DNA from: Pseudomonas synxantha BG33R
GTDB lineage: Bacteria; Pseudomonadota; Gammaproteobacteria; Pseudomonadales; Pseudomonadaceae
Direction: 5' to 3'
Assembly (NCBI RefSeq): GCF_000263715.2
Contig: NZ_CM001514.1
Location: 6,076,498 to 6,140,497 of the forward strand
DNA length: 64,000 nt
Below, piece by piece: positions 61,156 to 64,000 of the stretch; the stretch's first letter is position 1; each line of letters begins with the position of its first letter. The notes beneath the pieces were generated by a model. That model saw only the letters and a program-made list of their open reading frames with translations. It was not told where the DNA came from and searched no databases. The translations under genes were made by a program, and so were the position numbers.

Positions 61156-61896
61156 ATGCGCAAAGCGCTTGTAGCCTCTTCGTTGCTCGCACTGTTGCTG
61201 GGCGGCTGTGCCAGCAACCCGGCCGACCTGGACGTAAGCGGTACCTGGATCAACCAGGCCGCCATCGACGCGGCAGCCAAGGGCGGCCCTTTGCGTGAAG
61301 CCCTGCAATCCTATGGCCCCAACCTTGAGTGGGAGGTCAATACCAAGGCGTTGCAGGCGCGCTACTACAACGGTTTTGAAGTAGCGGAAGGCAAGTTGTC
61401 GGGTGAAAAACCCGGCGCGTGGAGCGTGGACTTCTACGGCAGCTCCGCCACCGAACTCAAGCGCAAAGGCAAACAATTGCTGCAAGTGGCCAACGACAAT
61501 GAGCCAGAGCAGCTGTTCGCCCGCGCCAAAGACCCGGCCCCCGAAGGCGCACCACTGGGTGCCAACTTCGAACGGGCACTGTATGCGGCCTACATGGGCG
61601 GCGACTGGAAGATAACCGACGGCACCGGCAACGGCGCCACAGTGCAGTTCCAGGCTGACGGCAAGATCGCCGGTCTGCCTGGCGTTGACCGTTACTCACT
61701 GTGCCTGGCGGGTGATTGCGCCTCCATGAGCGGCGGCTACGACAGCATCTGGCTGCAACTGAACGGCCAGGGCAATCCATGGATCTTCGTACGCAAGGGT
61801 GAGCAGCTGGAAATCTTCCAGGCGATCAACACCGCGCAGGCGGATGAAGTGCCTCAGTTCACCCCAGGCCCACGCCAGTGGCTGCTTGAAAAGTAA
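61156..61896 (+). CDS. Conserved lipoprotein of unknown function
   Basis: A 246-aa protein with signal and lipobox LLLGGCAS (Cys about 18), followed by a soluble domain that includes VSGTWINQAAIDAAAKGGPLREAL and a C-terminal beta-rich half (GADWKITDG-like, GLPGVDRYSLCLAGDCASMSGGYDSIWLQLNGQGNPWIFVR). Residue +2 is Ala, so outer-membrane sorting is expected. I do not recognise a family. AAGGAT precedes the ATG. It follows ridA and may be co-transcribed. Confidence 0.8.
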   Translation: MRKALVASSLLALLLGGCASNPADLDVSGTWINQAAIDAAAKGGPLREALQSYGPNLEWEVNTKALQARYYNGFEVAEGKLSGEKPGAWSVDFYGSSATELKRKGKQLLQVANDNEPEQLFARAKDPAPEGAPLGANFERALYAAYMGGDWKITDGTGNGATVQFQADGKIAGLPGVDRYSLCLAGDCASMSGGYDSIWLQLNGQGNPWIFVRKGEQLEIFQAINTAQADEVPQFTPGPRQWLLEK

Positions 61897-61920
61897 TAAC
61901 AGCGTCATCTGGATCTAAAG

Positions 61921-61946
61921 GTGGGAGGGGGCTTGCCCCCTCCCAC
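61921..61946. repeat. Single REP hairpin of the GTGGGAGGGGGCTTGCC family
   Basis: GTGGGAGGGGGC-TT-GCCCCCTCCCAC is an almost perfect palindrome between convergent genes. It is a third REP sequence type in this window and a likely 3' boundary for both transcripts. Confidence 0.9.
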
Positions 61947-61961
61947 ATGTTTGACCGGGTT

Positions 61962-62816
61962 TCAGCCTTTCAGGATGGCGGTATAGCCTTCCCGGTAAGT
62001 CGGGTATGTTGGCACCCAACCCAGCGCCTTGATGCGCGCATTGCTGCATTGCTTACTGCCGGCACGGCGCACACTGGCGTCCTCAGCCCATTCGGTTACG
62101 CCCAGGTACTCGCGCAACCAACCCACCACCTCTGCCAGTGGCGCAGGCGCATCATCGACACCGATGTACACCTTGTCCAATGCACCGCCCTGCTCCACGT
62201 GCCGCAATAAAAAGGCCAACAACCCGGCCGCATCATCGGCGTGAATCCGGTTGCCATATAAAGGCGGGTCAACCGCTACGCGGTAGCCTTGACGCACCTG
62301 GGTCAACAGCCATTCACGACCCGGGCCGTAAATCCCGGTCAGCCGCACGATGGTGGCCGGAATACCACTATTGAGCGCCACTTGCTCAGCTTCCAGCATC
62401 ACCTGCCCGGAATAACCCTTCGCTTGCGTCTCTGACGTTTCGTCGACCCACTCGCCGTTCTGCTGCCCATACACACTGCTGCTGGAGACAAACAGCAAAT
62501 GCTTGGGCGTCTGGCCGTAGTCGTCCAGCCACTCCAATACATGCTGCAACCCTTGCACGTAGGCGGCGCGATAGCCGGCCTCGTCGTGGTCGGTGGCAGC
62601 GGCGCAGTACACCAGATAATCCACCCCGCCGATCGGCCAGGTGTCCGGGCAATCCTTTTTGAACAGATCGCCAGCGATGCCGATCACGCCGTCGGGCAAG
62701 CGTGAAATATCGCGGCGCAGGCCGTGGACCTCCCATTCCGAGGCCAGCAATTGGCTAGCCAGCCGACTACCCACATCACCGCAACCGGCAATCACAACAG
62801 AAGGCGCAGACATCAT
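61962..62816 (-). CDS. NAD-dependent epimerase/dehydratase-like protein (atypical SDR, YeeZ-like)
   Basis: A 284-aa Rossmann protein: the N-terminal GCGDVGSRLA dinucleotide motif (about 11-20), LLFVSSSSVYGQQNGEWVDE and the C-terminal SNARIKALGWVPTYPTYREG. The YxxxK catalytic pair is not clear (YSGQVML), so it is of the atypical SDR5 type. The substrate is unknown. Two adjacent ATGs begin the frame; GGAG lies 5 nt before the first. Confidence 0.87.
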   Translation of the reverse strand: MMSAPSVVIAGCGDVGSRLASQLLASEWEVHGLRRDISRLPDGVIGIAGDLFKKDCPDTWPIGGVDYLVYCAAATDHDEAGYRAAYVQGLQHVLEWLDDYGQTPKHLLFVSSSSVYGQQNGEWVDETSETQAKGYSGQVMLEAEQVALNSGIPATIVRLTGIYGPGREWLLTQVRQGYRVAVDPPLYGNRIHADDAAGLLAFLLRHVEQGGALDKVYIGVDDAPAPLAEVVGWLREYLGVTEWAEDASVRRAGSKQCSNARIKALGWVPTYPTYREGYTAILKG

Positions 62817-63001
62817 AAAACTCCATTCTCAAAGGCGCAGATTAGCCGCGCGAGTGGATCAACGGCCAGTAAAAAGCGAAATAAAGTAACAGTGCCACTT
62901 TAGTTAACAAGAATTACTTGCAATAATAACCGCCCATTTGTCCTCGACCCAAAAGGGTCTGGAAGGACGATCACCCATTTTTTCTCTCAGGTCCGGCCAG
63001 C
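62817..63001. promoter_or_regulatory. exbB upstream region with an AT-rich dyad
   Basis: The gap contains the AT-rich stretch 62895-62930, with the small dyad CAAGAATTACTTG (62908-62920) and AATAATAAC after it. Since ExbB/ExbD/TonB genes are commonly Fur-regulated, this is the place for a Fur box, but the match to the consensus is poor. Confidence 0.3.
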
Positions 63002-63985
63002 ATGACACGTAATACAACCCCCGCTTCGCCAACCAAGCCTCACAGCCCATCCCGCGCCTGGCGTGCGATTGCTGCGATGCTGTTCAGCGTCCTGCTGGCA
63101 CCGACCGCCGCATTCGCTGATGCCACCGCACCCGCCACTCCGGCAGCTACCGAGCAGAATGCTGCTGCCCCGACGGCGCCTGCCGTTGCGCCAGTGGCTA
63201 CCGACCCGGCCCAGGCCACGGGCGACGCCGCACCTGCCAACGAAACCGGCGTTGTGCTGGAAGAAGACAACACCCTGGGCATGGCCCACGACCTGTCGCC
63301 ATGGGGCATGTACCAGAATGCCGACGTAGTGGTGAAGGCCGTGATGATCGGCCTGGCCATCGCGTCGATCATCACCTGGACCATCTGGATTGCCAAAGGC
63401 TTCGAGCTGCTGGGCGCCAAGCGTCGTCTGCGCGCTGAAATCGTCCACCTGAAAAAAGCCACTACCCTCAAGGAAGCGAGCGAAACCGCAACCAAAAAGG
63501 GCACCCTGGCCAACACCCTGGTGCACGACGCGCTGGAAGAAATGCGCCTGTCGGCCAACACCCGCGAAAAAGAAGGCATCAAGGAACGCGTGGCGTTCCG
63601 CCTGGAGCGCTTGGTTGCCGCTTGCGGCCGTAACATGAGCAGCGGCACCGGCGTACTCGCCACCATCGGTTCCACCGCGCCGTTTGTCGGCCTGTTCGGC
63701 ACCGTATGGGGCATCATGAACAGCTTCATCGGCATCGCCAAAACCCAGACCACCAACCTCGCCGTCGTTGCCCCCGGCATCGCTGAAGCCCTGTTGGCCA
63801 CTGCCCTGGGCCTGGTTGCCGCGATTCCAGCGGTGGTGATCTACAACGTCTTCGCCCGTTCGATCGCCGGCTACAAGGCTCAGGTATCGGATGCGTCGGC
63901 AGAAGTCCTGCTGCTGGTCAGCCGTGACCTCGATCACCTACCTACCGAGCGCAGCTCGCAACCGCACATGGTGAAAGTGGGGTAA
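63002..63985 (+). CDS. exbB: TonB-system energiser ExbB
   Basis: A 327-aa MotA/TolQ/ExbB proton-channel protein: an N-terminal signal-like segment (AAMLFSVLLAPTAAFA), an Ala/Pro-rich periplasmic linker (about 40-85), TM1 (about 112-133, VVKAVMIGLAIASIITWTIWIAKG), a cytoplasmic helix, and TM2/TM3 in GVLATIGSTAPFVGLFGTVWGIMNSF and AEALLATALGLVAAIPAVVIYNVF. With ExbD and TonB it powers TonB-dependent receptors. The long N-terminal extension is usual for Pseudomonas ExbB. Confidence 0.94.
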   Translation: MTRNTTPASPTKPHSPSRAWRAIAAMLFSVLLAPTAAFADATAPATPAATEQNAAAPTAPAVAPVATDPAQATGDAAPANETGVVLEEDNTLGMAHDLSPWGMYQNADVVVKAVMIGLAIASIITWTIWIAKGFELLGAKRRLRAEIVHLKKATTLKEASETATKKGTLANTLVHDALEEMRLSANTREKEGIKERVAFRLERLVAACGRNMSSGTGVLATIGSTAPFVGLFGTVWGIMNSFIGIAKTQTTNLAVVAPGIAEALLATALGLVAAIPAVVIYNVFARSIAGYKAQVSDASAEVLLLVSRDLDHLPTERSSQPHMVKVG

Positions 63986-63991
63986 TCGGCC

Positions 63992-64000
63992 ATGGGCCTG
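63992..64000 (+). CDS. exbD: First codons of a gene, probably exbD
   Basis: ATG GGC CTG (MGL) begins 6 bp after the exbB stop; ExbD proteins of Pseudomonas often start MGLHL. Only three codons are inside the window, so the identity rests on exbB-exbD gene order. Confidence 0.6.

Noticed and set aside
62895..62930. Fur box upstream of exbB
   Set aside because: Only a weak match to the 19-bp consensus; kept as a low-confidence regulatory region rather than a named site.

Overview
The window is a chromosomal core segment of a Pseudomonas, most likely of the P. fluorescens group. The evidence is high G+C, protein sequences of Pseudomonas type (AlgR, SutA, Crc, DadX/DadA, AlgC, ProE, PauR) and a gene order that follows the hemC-to-ridA arm of the P. 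aeruginosa chromosome. Short fluorescens-type REP/REPIN repeats (TGTGGGAGCTGGCTTGCCTGC and TGTAGGAGCGAGCTTGCTCGC families) lie between many genes. I see no rRNA, tRNA, prophage, intact insertion sequence or CRISPR array. The nomenclature and P. aeruginosa comparisons come from memory, not from a search.

Regions: (1) 1-4.9 kb: the end of hemC (partial), the response regulator algR without its usual sensor-kinase gene, argH, a glutathione transferase and two small conserved proteins. (2) 5-13.8 kb: cyaA, rnk, DUF1289 and cyaY, then lptM-lysA-dapF-DUF484-xerC-HAD, an ancient gammaproteobacterial gene order. (3) 13.8-19.5 kb: sutA, yjbQ, the glnK-amtB ammonium operon, ubiK, a 670-bp repeat-rich gap and comM. 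(4) 19.5-30.5 kb: a TetR regulator divergent from an ATPase-less ABC membrane protein with two palindromic operators between them, a chemoreceptor, LysR, a MATE exporter, a ProE-like c-di-GMP phosphodiesterase, rep and xpt. (5) 30.5-46 kb: amine and amino-acid catabolism, with an acetyl-CoA hydrolase/transferase family protein, cytochrome c5, pauR, dadX-ridA-dadA with lrp, a pauB4-like oxidase, a MocR regulator, a cardiolipin-synthase-like lipoprotein, an MFS transporter, kauB/pauC and a cupin protein. (6) 46-64 kb: rpmG-rpmB, a dipeptide-binding protein, radC, coaBC-dut-algC-argB, pyrE, crc, DUF4870, rph, yicC-gmk, rpoZ-spoT-ridA, a lipoprotein, an NAD-dependent epimerase-like protein, exbB and the first codons of exbD.

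Functional threads: alanine and polyamine catabolism (DadA/DadX/RidA/Lrp; PauR/PauB4/KauB) shares the segment with Crc, the global carbon-catabolite repressor. cAMP, c-di-GMP and (p)ppGpp enzymes (CyaA, ProE, SpoT) are all present, as are nitrogen sensing (GlnK/AmtB) and slow-growth transcription control (SutA). The most interesting non-coding signals are: two PuuR/PauR-like boxes between kauB and the cupin gene; a pair of 16-bp palindromes between tetR and the orphan ABC membrane protein; TACAGAT repeats in front of the MocR regulator; and a REPIN apparently split by a 436-bp segment bounded by 16-bp perfect inverted repeats. I found no clearly novel multi-gene system; the window is largely core genome.
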